Origin: Psychrobacillus faecigallinarum
Lineage (GTDB): Bacteria; Bacillota; Bacilli; Bacillales_A; Planococcaceae
Length of the DNA: 64,000 nt
Direction: 5' to 3'
Assembly (NCBI RefSeq): GCF_014836595.1
Contig: NZ_JACSQO010000004.1
Coordinates: forward strand, 1 to 64,000
The notes under the pieces are model-generated. The model was not told where the DNA came from and searched no databases. It saw only the letters and a program-made list of their open reading frames with translations. Shown here piece after piece: positions 27,236-36,136 of the stretch. Position numbers and translations under genes: made by a program. Numbering within the stretch: the first letter of the stretch is position 1; each line of letters opens with the position of its first letter.

Positions 27236-27583
27236 TTAAAAGTTTCTAACTTCCTCAATGATTGAATTTCCCTCAGTAGCTTCAGAATCAAGCCATTTCC
27301 ATTTTTCATATAATCTAATTCGCCCATCAGGTAAAATTTTAGGAGTAGAAGTGCATTGGCCACCTCTAATTTCATTTTTGTTGTTAACGTGGTTATATCG
27401 AAACTCTAAGCAACCGTCGCCATTTATAACTCCAATCAATGTGCCTTTTACAATTTCCCCACCACTATATGCTGCTGAGATAATATGTCCCTCTTGTTTG
27501 TATTCAAAAATAGTTTTTGAAGAAACTTCACCGTTATCTGTATTTTCAATTGAAACAAAGCATCGACCATTGTAATCTATCAC
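27236..27583 (-). CDS. Small beta-rich protein, often mislabelled N-acetylglutamate synthase
   Basis: About 115 aa of predominantly beta strands ([48 protein letters not shown]). As I recall, homologues in Bacilli are frequently labelled N-acetylglutamate synthase, but no GNAT motif is visible. The GTG at 27583 is preferred: AAGGGG lies 9 bases upstream and homologues begin near this point; an ATG at 27622 lacks an SD. The function is unknown. Confidence 0.65.
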   Translation of the reverse strand: MIDYNGRCFVSIENTDNGEVSSKTIFEYKQEGHIISAAYSGGEIVKGTLIGVINGDGCLEFRYNHVNNKNEIRGGQCTSTPKILPDGRIRLYEKWKWLDSEATEGNSIIEEVRNF

Positions 27584-27795
27584 TTTTCTCTTCCCCTTTG
27601 CCTTATGATGTTTAATAATCATACTATTTTTTATTGAACGGAACTATTGATATATTCGATGATTCATAATAATAAGGATAAAAATTAATATTAAAAGTTA
27701 AATGAAGTGAAAAAATTTAAAAAGAGAAGTAGAATAGGAAATATAAAACCCTTTAAATAATGGGAATATGAACATAAATGAAAGTGGGCGAAACC

Positions 27796-28224
27796 ATGAA
27801 CGCGTACGATGAATATATGAAGCAAGTAGTTAAACCAATGAGAAGTGAGTTAACAGACGCTGGTTTTAAAGAATTGACTACTCCTGATGAGGTGCATAGC
27901 CATATGAAGGAGACTGGGGTTTCTTTAATTGTAGTTAACTCAGTTTGTGGATGTGCAGCTGGGCTTGCTAGACCCGCAGTAACAGCAGCCGTTGCGGAGC
28001 TAGACAAAAAACCTGAGCATTTAGTAACTGTTTTTGCTGGTCAAGATCAAGAGGCAACTGCAACTATGCGAGATTATTTTAGCGATGTTCCTCCAAGCTC
28101 GCCTTCTATTGCTATTTGGAAAGATGGGGAATTGGCTTATTTCATTCCTAGAGAACAAATTGAAAGTAATTCTATGGATACTATTAAAGATCATTTAGCT
28201 GGTGTTCTTGCAGATATTATCTAA
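27796..28224 (+). CDS. brxA: Bacilliredoxin (YphP/BrxA family)
   Basis: A 142-aa thioredoxin-fold protein that removes bacillithiol from mixed disulfides. The active site is CGC in NSVCGCAAGLARPA, and TVFAGQDQEATA and PPSSPSIAI match YphP. The ATG at 27796 is chosen because the product then starts like YphP (NAYDEYMKQ) and AGTGGG is 8 bases upstream; an ATG at 27778 is also open. The stop overlaps the next start by one base (TAATG), so it is coupled to the methyltransferase. Confidence 0.9.
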   Translation: MNAYDEYMKQVVKPMRSELTDAGFKELTTPDEVHSHMKETGVSLIVVNSVCGCAAGLARPAVTAAVAELDKKPEHLVTVFAGQDQEATATMRDYFSDVPPSSPSIAIWKDGELAYFIPREQIESNSMDTIKDHLAGVLADII

Positions 28225-29003
28225 TGGAAAGTATTATTACCACTGCTGGTAGAACAAATATAAGTATGATTCAAACCGCAAAAGAAATAGCATCTCTTTT
28301 AAAAATTTCATATGTAGAAAGAAACAAAAAATCTGTTGAAAAAATACAACAAGAGCATCAGGCAAATGTAATGGTTGTGGGGAAGGAGCGGTTAGAGTAT
28401 TTTCCTTATGGTTCCTTAACCCCTTTTTTCTTTCACCCAAATTCCGCTGCATTCCGAATGAAAAGATTGATCAAGGGAGATAAAGATCCTTTTTTACTCG
28501 CAACAGAGCTATCTAAAGGAGATAAATTTCTAGATACTACTGCGGGATTGTGTTCAGATAGTCTAATTGCAGCTTATGCAATAGGAGATACTGGAATAGT
28601 GAATGCATTAGAAAAAGATAGAATTATTGCTTACATGGTGCAACAAGGTTTAAAAAAATATAATACTGATTTTTCTATTCTACAACATACAATGCGCCAA
28701 ATAAGCATCTTTCATGACGACGCTTTAAATTTTTTAAAAAGAGCTGAGGATAATTCATATGATGTAGTTTATATGGATCCAATGTTTGAAGAGGAAATTA
28801 TTGAATCCACCAACTTTCAATCGTTGAGAGATATAGGGGTACATGGAGGCTTGAGTAATGAGTGGGTGGAACAAGCAACAAGAGTTGCTCGAAAACGAGT
28901 AGTTTTAAAAGCTCATTTCCGGTCGCCAATGTTCGAAAGCTTTGGTTTTAAGCAAATAACCAGACCCACCTCTAAATTTCACTTCGGAGTGATTGAAAAA
29001 TAA
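28224..29003 (+). CDS. SAM-dependent methyltransferase, RsmJ-like (YpiP)
   Basis: A 259-aa class I methyltransferase resembling RsmJ (16S rRNA m2G1516). The segment KFLDTTAGLCSDSLIAAYAIG is the SAM loop and VYMDPMFEEE is the catalytic region (RsmJ has DPM). YFPYGSLTPFFFHPNSAAFRMKRL is also typical. In B. subtilis ypiP follows yphP, as here. rRNA as substrate is inferred. Confidence 0.8.
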   Translation: MESIITTAGRTNISMIQTAKEIASLLKISYVERNKKSVEKIQQEHQANVMVVGKERLEYFPYGSLTPFFFHPNSAAFRMKRLIKGDKDPFLLATELSKGDKFLDTTAGLCSDSLIAAYAIGDTGIVNALEKDRIIAYMVQQGLKKYNTDFSILQHTMRQISIFHDDALNFLKRAEDNSYDVVYMDPMFEEEIIESTNFQSLRDIGVHGGLSNEWVEQATRVARKRVVLKAHFRSPMFESFGFKQITRPTSKFHFGVIEK

Positions 29004-29040
29004 AAAGAGGGAAGTGACTAATGTCGCTTCCCTCTTTTTT
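29002..29040. terminator. Terminator after the methyltransferase gene
   Basis: AAAAAGAGGGAAG (29002-29014) pairs perfectly with CTTCCCTCTTTTT (29027-29039). It can also serve the minus-strand small ORF at 29054-29131. Confidence 0.9.
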
Positions 29041-29053
29041 AACAGTTTAAAAA

Positions 29054-29131
29054 TCAGTGCGTGAAGTTTAATGAAGTTAAATAACCTAATAAAAATAAAA
29101 ATCCAATTCCAATGATTATATCTGTGCTCAT
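29054..29131 (-). CDS. 25-residue hydrophobic peptide
   Basis: A short frame on the minus strand, ATG at 29131 and TGA at 29056-29054. The SD is an ideal AAGGAGG (29146-29140) 8 bases before the start. The product is MSTDIIIGIGFLFLLGYLTS followed by LNFTH: one membrane-spanning stretch with no charged residues except Asp4 and a terminal His. It ends at the bidirectional terminator at 29002-29040, so it forms a complete mini-gene. The role is unknown; a small regulatory membrane peptide or sporulation micro-protein is possible. Confidence 0.6.
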   Translation of the reverse strand: MSTDIIIGIGFLFLLGYLTSLNFTH

Positions 29132-29281
29132 AAGAATTTCCTCCTTAGTTTAAAAAACCTACTGATTGTTTACCCTATTTATTGTACAATGAATACAAGG
29201 AAGATGAAACCTTTTGTTCTCGATTTCGTATATCTTAATATCCGGTTATACCAAATTTGTACATAATTGAAGGTGAAAAAG

Positions 29282-29857
29282 ATGAAAAAATGGTTCCAAA
29301 AGTCGATTATAATTACTGTTGCTTTGCTTACCTTTGGATTAATATCGCCAAACCATGTCATTTGGGAGCAATTATTAGACAATAAAGCTCCGTTGAAATC
29401 GGTCACTTCTGAAAGCAATACCCGGGAGTATGACCATGTCAGTCTTCAAGAACCTATTGATTACAGTGAAAGTATTACCATAGCAGCTAAAGAGCAAGCA
29501 TACATAAAATTTGGGACAAGAATAGGGCCAGTTATACAAAATGAATTTGATGATATTATATTCCCAAGGATTCAAGAAGCTATTGATGCTACAATTATTA
29601 ATCTAGACAGTGATAAAGCATCTCAACTAGCTATATCAGAGAGACCATCTGGGGAATATCATGAAAAAATATTTAATATTTATGATGACATTTCTAAAAA
29701 AGACATAATGCGTTTCCACGTTAGAACAGATAAAAAACCGCTTGATGGTTACTACTTTAATTTTCATTATCACCTGGCAGAAGATAAATATACAAAGCAT
29801 TATGCTCTAGGTGAGATTTTTTGGTCCAAGAATACACCACCTAAATGGCTCTCTTAG
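29282..29857 (+). CDS. ypjP: YpjP-like secreted or anchored protein
   Basis: A 191-aa protein with a short basic N-terminus and a hydrophobic segment (IIITVALLTFGLI), then an extracytoplasmic domain with PRIQEAIDATIINL and GYYFNFHYHLAEDKYTKHYALGEIFW, as in YpjP. The ATG at 29282 is used since AAGGTG ends 6 bases upstream; a TTG at 29267 is open. It sits before thymidylate synthase, as in B. subtilis. Confidence 0.78.
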   Translation: MKKWFQKSIIITVALLTFGLISPNHVIWEQLLDNKAPLKSVTSESNTREYDHVSLQEPIDYSESITIAAKEQAYIKFGTRIGPVIQNEFDDIIFPRIQEAIDATIINLDSDKASQLAISERPSGEYHEKIFNIYDDISKKDIMRFHVRTDKKPLDGYYFNFHYHLAEDKYTKHYALGEIFWSKNTPPKWLS

Positions 29858-29872
29858 ATGAGAGCTTTTTTT
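29848..29872 (+). terminator. Terminator of ypjP
   Basis: GCTCTC (29848-29853) pairs with GAGAGC (29860-29865), followed by seven T. The ypjP stop codon lies in the loop. Confidence 0.82.
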
Positions 29873-29894
29873 ACGGATGAAAGGAAGTAATAAA

Positions 29895-30839
29895 ATGAAG
29901 CAATACTTAGATTTATGTAAACACATTCTTGAATATGGAGTAGAAAAAGGGGATCGAACTGGAACAGGCACGAAGAGCGTTTTTGGTTATCAAATGCGCT
30001 TTGACTTATCTGAAGGTTTCCCTTTAATGACTACTAAAAAAACTGCCTTTCGACTTATAGTTAGTGAGCTTTTATGGTTCTTAAAAGGAGATACGAATGT
30101 TAAAACGTTGATAGAGGCTAATAATCATATTTGGGATGAATGGGCTTTTGAAAAATGGGTGAATAGTGATAAGTACACTGGTCCAGACATGAGCAATTTT
30201 GGCGTAAGAGCTTCAAAGGATCCTGAATTCAAGGTAGTGTTGAAAGAGCAAATGAAACTCTTCTGTGATAAAATTCTCTCAGACGAATCTTTTGCGAAAG
30301 AGTTTGGCGACCTTGGCCCAGTTTATGGTAGACAATGGCGTTCATGGCCCACTCAAAATGGTGAAACAATTGACCAATTAGAAAACCTAATAGAGGGCAT
30401 TCAAAACAATCCTGATTCTAGAAGACATATTATTACTGCATGGAACCCTGCAGAGGTGGATGATATGGCATTGCCACCATGCCATAGTTTTATGCAATTT
30501 TATGTAGCTAATGGAAAGCTATCCTGTCAGTTGTATCAGCGAAGCGCGGACGTTTTCCTAGGAGTTCCTTTCAATATTGCATCCTACGCTTTACTTGTTC
30601 ATCTAATAGCTAGGGAATGTAAGTTAGAAGTAGGTGAATTCGTTCATACTCTTGGTGATGCTCATATTTATTCGAATCATTTTGAACAGGTTGAAACTCA
30701 GTTAGCAAGATCGCCTCGTCCTTTACCGACATTATTATTAAATGAAGAAAAATCGTCTATTTTTGACTTTGAAATCGAAGATATTACTATAGAAGGCTAT
30801 GACCCACATCCAAAAATCAAGGCACCAATTGCTGTTTAG
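29895..30839 (+). CDS. thyA: Thymidylate synthase
   Basis: A 314-aa enzyme that makes dTMP from dUMP and methylene-THF. The catalytic Cys is in [11 protein letters not shown], and [15 protein letters not shown] and the [11 protein letters not shown] dUMP motif are intact. It carries the roughly 50-residue insertion of the Lactobacillus casei type (around [12 protein letters not shown] to [11 protein letters not shown]), unlike the 264-aa B. subtilis ThyB. The ATG at 29895 follows AAAGGAAG; the frame from 29877 is an unlikely extension. dfrA follows after 14 bases, the usual pairing because ThyA yields dihydrofolate. Confidence 0.96.
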   Translation: MKQYLDLCKHILEYGVEKGDRTGTGTKSVFGYQMRFDLSEGFPLMTTKKTAFRLIVSELLWFLKGDTNVKTLIEANNHIWDEWAFEKWVNSDKYTGPDMSNFGVRASKDPEFKVVLKEQMKLFCDKILSDESFAKEFGDLGPVYGRQWRSWPTQNGETIDQLENLIEGIQNNPDSRRHIITAWNPAEVDDMALPPCHSFMQFYVANGKLSCQLYQRSADVFLGVPFNIASYALLVHLIARECKLEVGEFVHTLGDAHIYSNHFEQVETQLARSPRPLPTLLLNEEKSSIFDFEIEDITIEGYDPHPKIKAPIAV

Positions 30840-30853
30840 AGGAGAGAAGAATA

Positions 30854-31345
30854 ATGATATCACTTATCGTAGCACATGATCCAAATCGTGTAATTGGCTA
30901 TAACAAAGATTTACCATGGCATATACCAGGTGATTTGGCTTATTTCAAAGAGAAAACAATGAACAAAGCAATGGTTATGGGTAGAAACACATACGAGTCG
31001 ATTGGAAGAGTATTACCAGGGAGAAAGAGTATCATTGTTACTAGAAATCCTTCATACAGAGTCGAGGGAGCAGATGTAGTAGGTAATTTGACTGATGCTG
31101 TTGAATTAGCGAAAGCTCATCATCACGAAGTAATGGTTATCGGGGGAGAACAAATATTTAGAGCAATCTTGCCAAAAGCAGATAGATTATATATTACATT
31201 TATTCAACAAACGTTTACAGGAGATACTTTTTTTCCGCCTTATAGTTATGATGAGTGGGTTCTTACGGAAAAGTCAGAAGAAATGACGACTCCTGACGGA
31301 ATAACCTATGTATATTTGGTTTATGATAGAAAGGTTAGTGAATAA
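30854..31345 (+). CDS. dfrA: Dihydrofolate reductase
   Basis: A 163-aa enzyme that regenerates tetrahydrofolate with NADPH. N-terminal ISLIVAHDPNRVIGYNKDLPWHIPGDL holds Trp and the catalytic Asp; MGRNTYESIG and VIGGEQIF are cofactor motifs. GGAGAGAAG precedes the ATG. It is probably cotranscribed with thyA and the acyltransferase gene. Confidence 0.96.
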   Translation: MISLIVAHDPNRVIGYNKDLPWHIPGDLAYFKEKTMNKAMVMGRNTYESIGRVLPGRKSIIVTRNPSYRVEGADVVGNLTDAVELAKAHHHEVMVIGGEQIFRAILPKADRLYITFIQQTFTGDTFFPPYSYDEWVLTEKSEEMTTPDGITYVYLVYDRKVSE

Positions 31346-32081
31346 GTTGTTTTCTTCTTTAAGGACATTTGGATTTTTATTTGGTTATTTACCATTTAGT
31401 CTTCCAAAATTAAACAAGATTAAATCTCTAAAAAATGAGATTTCAGTAGAGGAATACGATCAATTAATTCATGAGGTACCTCAAAAATGGGCAGGCGGCA
31501 TTCTTAAAAGAACAAAAAGTGAATTTACTGTAGAGGGATTAGAAAACCTCCCTCAGGGAGCTGTGTTGTTTATAAGCAACCATGAAGGAAACTTTGATAT
31601 ACCGACCCTGTTAACTCATATACCTAAACCATTTGGATTTATCTCAAAAATAGAGGTAAAAAAAATTCCTTTGATTTCTAAATGGATGGAGGAAATGAAT
31701 TGTGTATTTTTGGATCGGTCTAATAGAAAAAGCAGTTATCGTTCGATACAAGATACAGTGTCACAATTGCAACAAGGACATTCTATTTTGATGTTTCCAG
31801 AGGGTACACGAAGCAAAGGACAAGGCATTGGTACATTCAAATCAGGATTCATGCGTATTGCCAAAGAGGCAAACGTGCCGATTGTTCCAATAGCCATACA
31901 CGGAACCTCAAATATTATGGAGAAAAATAATAACAAAATTTGCCCAGCTCACGTTCAAATTAGTATACTTCCTTCATATAGTAAAGAGATGATTCAAGAA
32001 AATGATTCAAAACAAACTATGGAAGACCTACATACAGTTATCTCAAATAAAATTATTGAGCTCCAAAGTAGACACAAATAG
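31338..32081 (+). CDS. 1-acyl-sn-glycerol-3-phosphate acyltransferase (PlsC family)
   Basis: About 247 aa, a membrane-associated lysophosphatidic acid acyltransferase of phospholipid synthesis. The motifs are SNHEGNFD (H-x4-D), LDRSNR, and FPEGTRSKG. It corresponds in position to B. subtilis ypkP beside dfrA. The start is uncertain: GTG 31338 (AAAGG three bases upstream) or TTG 31347; both overlap or abut the dfrA end, so the genes are coupled. Confidence 0.85.
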   Translation: MNKLFSSLRTFGFLFGYLPFSLPKLNKIKSLKNEISVEEYDQLIHEVPQKWAGGILKRTKSEFTVEGLENLPQGAVLFISNHEGNFDIPTLLTHIPKPFGFISKIEVKKIPLISKWMEEMNCVFLDRSNRKSSYRSIQDTVSQLQQGHSILMFPEGTRSKGQGIGTFKSGFMRIAKEANVPIVPIAIHGTSNIMEKNNNKICPAHVQISILPSYSKEMIQENDSKQTMEDLHTVISNKIIELQSRHK

Positions 32082-32111
32082 TTTACAGAGTGGCGTCTTT
32101 CTTCTTATAAT
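32082..32111 (+). promoter_or_regulatory. SigA-type promoter of degV
   Basis: TTTACA (32082-32087) and TATAAT (32106-32111) have an 18-base spacer, 30 bases before the GTG start. The -35 box overlaps the stop codon region of the acyltransferase gene. Confidence 0.65.
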
Positions 32112-32140
32112 AGTACTATAGAGGAAGGAAGGGATACACA

Positions 32141-32980
32141 GTGCCTAAGGTTCATATAGTTACAGACTCGACAGCAGACCTAACAAAAGAGATAATTGAA
32201 AAATATAATATACATGTTGTACCTTTAACAATTCAGATTGATGGAGAGTCATACATTGACGGTGTTAACATACAACCAGAAGAATTTTTACATAAAATGA
32301 GCTCTTCAAAAGATCTTCCAAAGTCCTCCCAACCTGCAGTAGGTGTTTTTAAAGAACTTTATGACAGGCTTGGTAAAAATGGAGATCAAGTTATTTCTAT
32401 TCATATGACCGGAGGCATGAGTGGTACGGTTAAATCGGCACAGAATGCAGCTGATTTAACGGATTCTGATGTTACAGTTATTGATTCAAAGTTTATTTCT
32501 TTTGCCCTATACTTCCAAGTAGAAGAAGCAGCAAAGATGGCGGCAAACGGTTCAACAAAAGAGGCTATTATTGAAAAGGTTTTTGATATTCGATCTAAAA
32601 CCGATTTATATGTTGTTGTAGATACTTTGGATAATTTAGTTAAAGGTGGACGCATTGGAAAAGGGAAAGCAATGATTGGATCATTACTTTCTATTAAGCC
32701 AATTGCTAGCCTTGCAGACGGGGTTTATACTCCTGTAGCAAAAGCTAGAAGTCATAAGCAAGTAGTCAACTATTTGTTTAAACAGTATTTGGAAGACACT
32801 AAAGGTAAAATCGTAAAAGCAGTTGGAATATCTCATGCCCATGGGTTATCTATGGCCACACCTTTAATGGAATTAATTAAAGACTCTGGTTTTAAAGATA
32901 TTCAAGTTTCCTTTACTTCTCCAGTGATTAGTACACATACTGGTCCCGGTGCTATTGGTTTTATGTATATGACAGAATAA
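32141..32980 (+). CDS. DegV/FakB-type fatty-acid-binding protein
   Basis: A 279-aa DegV-family protein that binds a fatty acid for phosphorylation by fatty acid kinase. VTDSTADLTKE, SSQPAVGVFKELY, TGGMSGTVKSAQNAA, VVDTLDNLVKGGRIGK and HTGPGAIGF line the acyl pocket. The start is GTG with GGAAGGAAGGG upstream. It has its own promoter and a strong terminator. Confidence 0.9.
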   Translation: MPKVHIVTDSTADLTKEIIEKYNIHVVPLTIQIDGESYIDGVNIQPEEFLHKMSSSKDLPKSSQPAVGVFKELYDRLGKNGDQVISIHMTGGMSGTVKSAQNAADLTDSDVTVIDSKFISFALYFQVEEAAKMAANGSTKEAIIEKVFDIRSKTDLYVVVDTLDNLVKGGRIGKGKAMIGSLLSIKPIASLADGVYTPVAKARSHKQVVNYLFKQYLEDTKGKIVKAVGISHAHGLSMATPLMELIKDSGFKDIQVSFTSPVISTHTGPGAIGFMYMTE

Positions 32981-32984
32981 TGCT

Positions 32985-33020
32985 AAAAGCAGGGAGGCTC
33001 AATATTTCCCTGCTTTTATT
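32985..33020 (+). terminator. Terminator of the degV-family gene
   Basis: AAAAGCAGGGA (32985-32995) pairs with TCCCTGCTTTT (33007-33017), then ATTTAT. Confidence 0.85.
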
Positions 33021-33145
33021 TATAGATTTTGTGAAGTTTGCCTAGGACATTAAGTTTTCGTACAGTTAAATAGCAAGGGCGTACTTCAAAAAAATAAAGG
33101 TTTTTCCATCCAGATTATTAATGGGTATAAATAAAGGGGTTAGAT

Positions 33146-33958
33146 ATGAAATATAAGTATTTAATAATTCTTGTTTTTGTTTTTCTTTTATCAAGTTGTG
33201 CTCCAGAAAAAATACAAGAAGTAAGCTTTTCTGAAAAGGAGACAATCTTATTTGAAGAATATATAATTCCATCTGAATTCTTTCCAAGAACACTTGAGTT
33301 GGTTGGGCTTGGTGATTCTCTAACTCAAGGGGTGGGAGACGAATTAAAAAGAAATGGTTATGTAGGAAGGCTAAAAAATCAAATATTAGAATACAAAGGA
33401 ATAGAAGATGTTGTCTTAACCAATACTGCTAAAAGAGGAAGACGTAGTGACCAACTCTTAAAATTGTTAAGAGATGGTGAAATAGACCATCAAATTCGAA
33501 AAGCAGATTTAATAACAATTACCATTGGTGGTAACGATGTTATGAAGGTATTTAAAAAGGACCTTTTTAATCTTCAAATTGAGGCTTTTGAAAAGGAACT
33601 TCAACGTTTCGAAAGAAATTATGATGATATCCTTGAAGAAATTCGAGAGGTTAATAGCAGTGCTCCAATACTAATGATAGGAATTTATAACCCTATTACC
33701 ATTGTTACAGATGAAACGAGTGAGGTAGACCAAATTATCACTGATTGGAATGACACCATTGAATCACTCTCATATAGTAATACGAATGCATGTTTTGCAC
33801 CAATTGATACTTTGTTTGATTCTAATGCAAACTTAGTTTATCATACCGACTTCTTCCATCCTAATAGCAAGGGATATGAGTTAATAGTCGAGAATGTAGT
33901 AAATTCTTTAGAAAATTGTGGTTTGATAGATGAGCAAAGTAGGGAATTGTTCTTTTGA
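33146..33958 (+). CDS. ypmR: SGNH/GDSL lipoprotein (YpmR)
   Basis: A 270-aa lipoprotein esterase-like protein. The signal peptide ends in lipobox LSSC (Cys at about residue 18). Catalytic blocks: GLGDSLTQG (Ser), ITIGGNDVMK (Gly/Asn oxyanion) and DFFHPNSKGY (Asp, His). YpmR lies next to ypmS in B. subtilis, as here. The substrate is unknown. Confidence 0.88.
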   Translation: MKYKYLIILVFVFLLSSCAPEKIQEVSFSEKETILFEEYIIPSEFFPRTLELVGLGDSLTQGVGDELKRNGYVGRLKNQILEYKGIEDVVLTNTAKRGRRSDQLLKLLRDGEIDHQIRKADLITITIGGNDVMKVFKKDLFNLQIEAFEKELQRFERNYDDILEEIREVNSSAPILMIGIYNPITIVTDETSEVDQIITDWNDTIESLSYSNTNACFAPIDTLFDSNANLVYHTDFFHPNSKGYELIVENVVNSLENCGLIDEQSRELFF

Positions 33959-33970
33959 GGAGTTGGTTAG

Positions 33971-34546
33971 ATGAATAAGTGGAAGATTGCCTTTTTTTTA
34001 TTGTTATTAGTTATTGTAGGAAGTATTGGTACGGTATTATATTGGATAACAGCTCCAACAGAATCTGTAGAGGTAAAAAGCGCTGAGGAGGCTAATCCCT
34101 CTGGGCATGTATTAACTGTAAATGCCTCTAAGGAGGATTTTCAGGGCATTGCAAACACATTTATAGCGAAAGCAATGGATAATAAACCTATACCCCTTCA
34201 ATTGAGTGTAGATGATCAAATTATTTTAAGCTCGGAGTTAACTATATTTTCACTAACTCTCCCAGTTAAAATGTATTTCGAACCTTTTGTAGAGGAGAAT
34301 GGCAATATTCGTCTCGAGCAATCTTCTGTAGAAGTCGGTCAGCTTCAATTACCACCAGAAACTGTGTTAAAGTTATTAAGAGATTCCATTGATCTTCCAC
34401 GCTGGATGGTGGTTAAGCCTGACGAGGAGGAAGTATTAATTCAATTAGCTAGCATTCCAATGGCTTCCGGAGTCAATGTCCGAGCTAAAGAATTAAATCT
34501 TCAGGAAGATAAAATTGTTTTAGAAATAATAGTTCCATCGAAATGA
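33971..34546 (+). CDS. ypmS: YpmS family membrane-anchored protein (DUF2140)
   Basis: A 191-aa protein with one N-terminal membrane helix (about 5-27) and an extracytoplasmic DUF2140 domain. [27 protein letters not shown] and [12 protein letters not shown] are typical segments. GAGGAGTTGG precedes the ATG 12 bases after ypmR. The function is unknown. Confidence 0.83.
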   Translation: MNKWKIAFFLLLLVIVGSIGTVLYWITAPTESVEVKSAEEANPSGHVLTVNASKEDFQGIANTFIAKAMDNKPIPLQLSVDDQIILSSELTIFSLTLPVKMYFEPFVEENGNIRLEQSSVEVGQLQLPPETVLKLLRDSIDLPRWMVVKPDEEEVLIQLASIPMASGVNVRAKELNLQEDKIVLEIIVPSK

Positions 34547-34556
34547 GGGATATATA

Positions 34557-35087
34557 ATGGAAAAAGCAACATTTGCAGGAGGATGCTTTTGGTGCATGGT
34601 AAAACCGTTTGATTCGTATGACGGCATTGAAAAAGTAGTTTCTGGATATACGGGTGGGACTGTACCAAATCCAACTTATGAACAGGTCTGCTCAAATGCT
34701 ACAGGACACTATGAAGCTATTCAAATAACATTTGAACCAAGCAAGTTCTCTTATGATCAATTACTTGAAATATTTTGGTTAAATATCGACCCGACAGACG
34801 AAGAAGGACAATTTTTTGATAAAGGTTCGTCCTATCAAACGGCTATTTTTTACCATACGGAGGAGCAACGAAAGAAAGCGGAGCAATCGAAAGATGCACT
34901 TGATGCTTCTGGAAGGTTCCCAAAGAAAATAGCTACAAAAATTTTGCCTGCTTCAGAATTTTATGAAGCAGAGGAATATCATCAGGATTACTATAAAAAG
35001 AATCCGACACATTATAACCGTTACTTTGTTGGATCAGGAAGAGCGGCGTTCGTAGAGAACAATAGGAGGCTTCAAAATGAAGGATAA
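34557..35087 (+). CDS. msrA: Peptide-methionine (S)-S-oxide reductase
   Basis: A 176-aa enzyme that reduces methionine S-sulfoxide. The catalytic motif GGCFWC is at residues 8-13 (Cys10), followed by [15 protein letters not shown], and EYHQDYY. It is 10 bases after ypmS and overlaps msrB by 11 bases, so the four genes ypmR to msrB look like one operon. Confidence 0.96.
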   Translation: MEKATFAGGCFWCMVKPFDSYDGIEKVVSGYTGGTVPNPTYEQVCSNATGHYEAIQITFEPSKFSYDQLLEIFWLNIDPTDEEGQFFDKGSSYQTAIFYHTEEQRKKAEQSKDALDASGRFPKKIATKILPASEFYEAEEYHQDYYKKNPTHYNRYFVGSGRAAFVENNRRLQNEG

Positions 35088-35487
35088 ACTAACTGAAATG
35101 CAATATTATGTTACACAACAAAATGGAACAGAGCCACCCTTTCAAGGAGAATATGATAAGCATTTTGAAGAGGGAATCTATGTAGATGTTGTTTCTGGAA
35201 AACCATTATTCCATTCTAAGGATAAATATGATGCGGGATGTGGATGGCCAAGCTTTACTAGACCCATAGAAGCACATGAAGTGATAGAGCACTTTGATGA
35301 TTCTCATGGCATGAGAAGGGTAGAAGTAAGAAGTAAAACAGCTAACTCTCATTTAGGGCATGTTTTTCCTGATGGTCCTAAGGAAGAAACAGGTTTACGA
35401 TACTGTATCAACTCAGCTGCTATGCGTTTTGTTCCAAAAGCCAAGCTAGAAGAAGAAGGCTATGGAGAATTTTTAAAATTATTTTAA
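35077..35487 (+). CDS. msrB: Peptide-methionine (R)-S-oxide reductase
   Basis: A 136-aa enzyme that reduces methionine R-sulfoxide. The catalytic Cys is in [13 protein letters not shown], and [24 protein letters not shown] are intact. The two CxxC zinc pairs of many MsrB are absent, as in the Bacillus type. Its order after msrA is reversed relative to B. subtilis. Confidence 0.96.
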   Translation: MKDKLTEMQYYVTQQNGTEPPFQGEYDKHFEEGIYVDVVSGKPLFHSKDKYDAGCGWPSFTRPIEAHEVIEHFDDSHGMRRVEVRSKTANSHLGHVFPDGPKEETGLRYCINSAAMRFVPKAKLEEEGYGEFLKLF

Positions 35488-35494
35488 TGAACAC

Positions 35495-35527
35495 AAAAGC
35501 ATGGAATTAATTTTCCATGCTTTTTTA
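35495..35527 (+). terminator. Terminator of the ypmR-msrB operon
   Basis: AAAAGCATGGAA (35495-35506) pairs perfectly with TTCCATGCTTTT (35513-35524), followed by T-rich sequence. Confidence 0.9.
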
Positions 35528-35589
35528 TTATGCTTTAAGAAATTATATACTGAATTCACTAGTTGTAGATAGGTTTCTGAGATTAAGTA

Positions 35590-35890
35590 AAGTATGGGGA
35601 AACGAGTGTGAATTCCCAAATGAAAGTTTGGGAGTACATTAAAAGGCCACAAAATTAAAAACGCTGAGCCTTTAGAGTGGAAGGCAAGGCTGGTGCAGTA
35701 ACCAGAGTAGGATTAATCTCCCATGAGTGCTACTCGTATAGAGTGCGACAGTCTGTGATGCACAGTAGTCGATGGAGTCAGACTAACGGACGGGCTCTAT
35801 GGCCCATAGTTCATCGACTTCTTCGCCTGCCATACTAATCTATACCCACTCTGCAACAATTTCATCCTCTGTGGAGCAGTTTTTTGGGTC
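35590..35890 (+). ncRNA. Candidate structured RNA of unknown class
   Basis: A non-coding stretch of about 300 bases, visibly less AT-rich than nearby spacers, with many inverted repeats: TCCCAAA/TTTGGGA (35614-35633); GCCTT/AAGGC (35668-35685); CTGGT/ACCAG (35690-35705); AGTAG/CTACT (35706-35734); CTGTG/CACAG (35753-35765). A long arm stacks AGTCGATG/CATCGACT (35767-35819), GACTA/TAGTT and GGGC/GCCC. A run of six T follows a GC-rich segment at 35881. I tested it by eye against T-box, FMN, cobalamin, c-di-GMP, RNase P, tmRNA, 6S and intron patterns without a match. Confidence 0.5.
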
Positions 35891-35902
35891 TGTATGGATG
35901 GC

Positions 35903-36008
35903 TAACAGGTGCTTAGTAAAATTTGATCATCATTTCGATGATCTATTTTTATGTCCAAAACATTAAATTGATCCCAGAAATGCATTGTGAAATGTTACAC
36001 TTAAACTA
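35903..36008 (+). repeat. Cassette-spacer repeat, copy 1
   Basis: A repeat of about 106 bp. It starts with hairpin CTAACAGGTGCTTAG (35903-35917), then an intrinsic terminator GATCATC/GATGATC (35926-35944) followed by TATTTTTATG, then about 60 conserved bases ending TTAAACTA. A variant hairpin AACTAT/ATAGTT follows at 36004-36024. Copy 2 at 36912-37018 differs by about a dozen substitutions and one indel. Confidence 0.85.
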
Positions 36009-36136
36009 TAGCAGCAGGATAGTTGAAGCGTGTTGTTTAAATTGTGTTTAACAATCGGGCATATTGAGATTGACAAGAAAACAGAATGAGTGACGCAAGG
36101 AATAAATGTTATTTACACTTTGCTGAGGGGGTACTT

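Noticed and set aside
35590..35890. Group I or group II intron, or FMN, cobalamin or T-box riboswitch
   Set aside because: Domain V, the group I P7/P3 core and the riboswitch consensus blocks are not present, although some short strings look similar (for example GTGTG near 35605 and GACTA/TAGTT).
35903..36010. Classical integron attC site
   Set aside because: The repeat has a short hairpin and cassette-like placement, but I could not identify the paired R'/R'' and L'/L'' boxes with the GTT core, so it is reported only as cassette-like.
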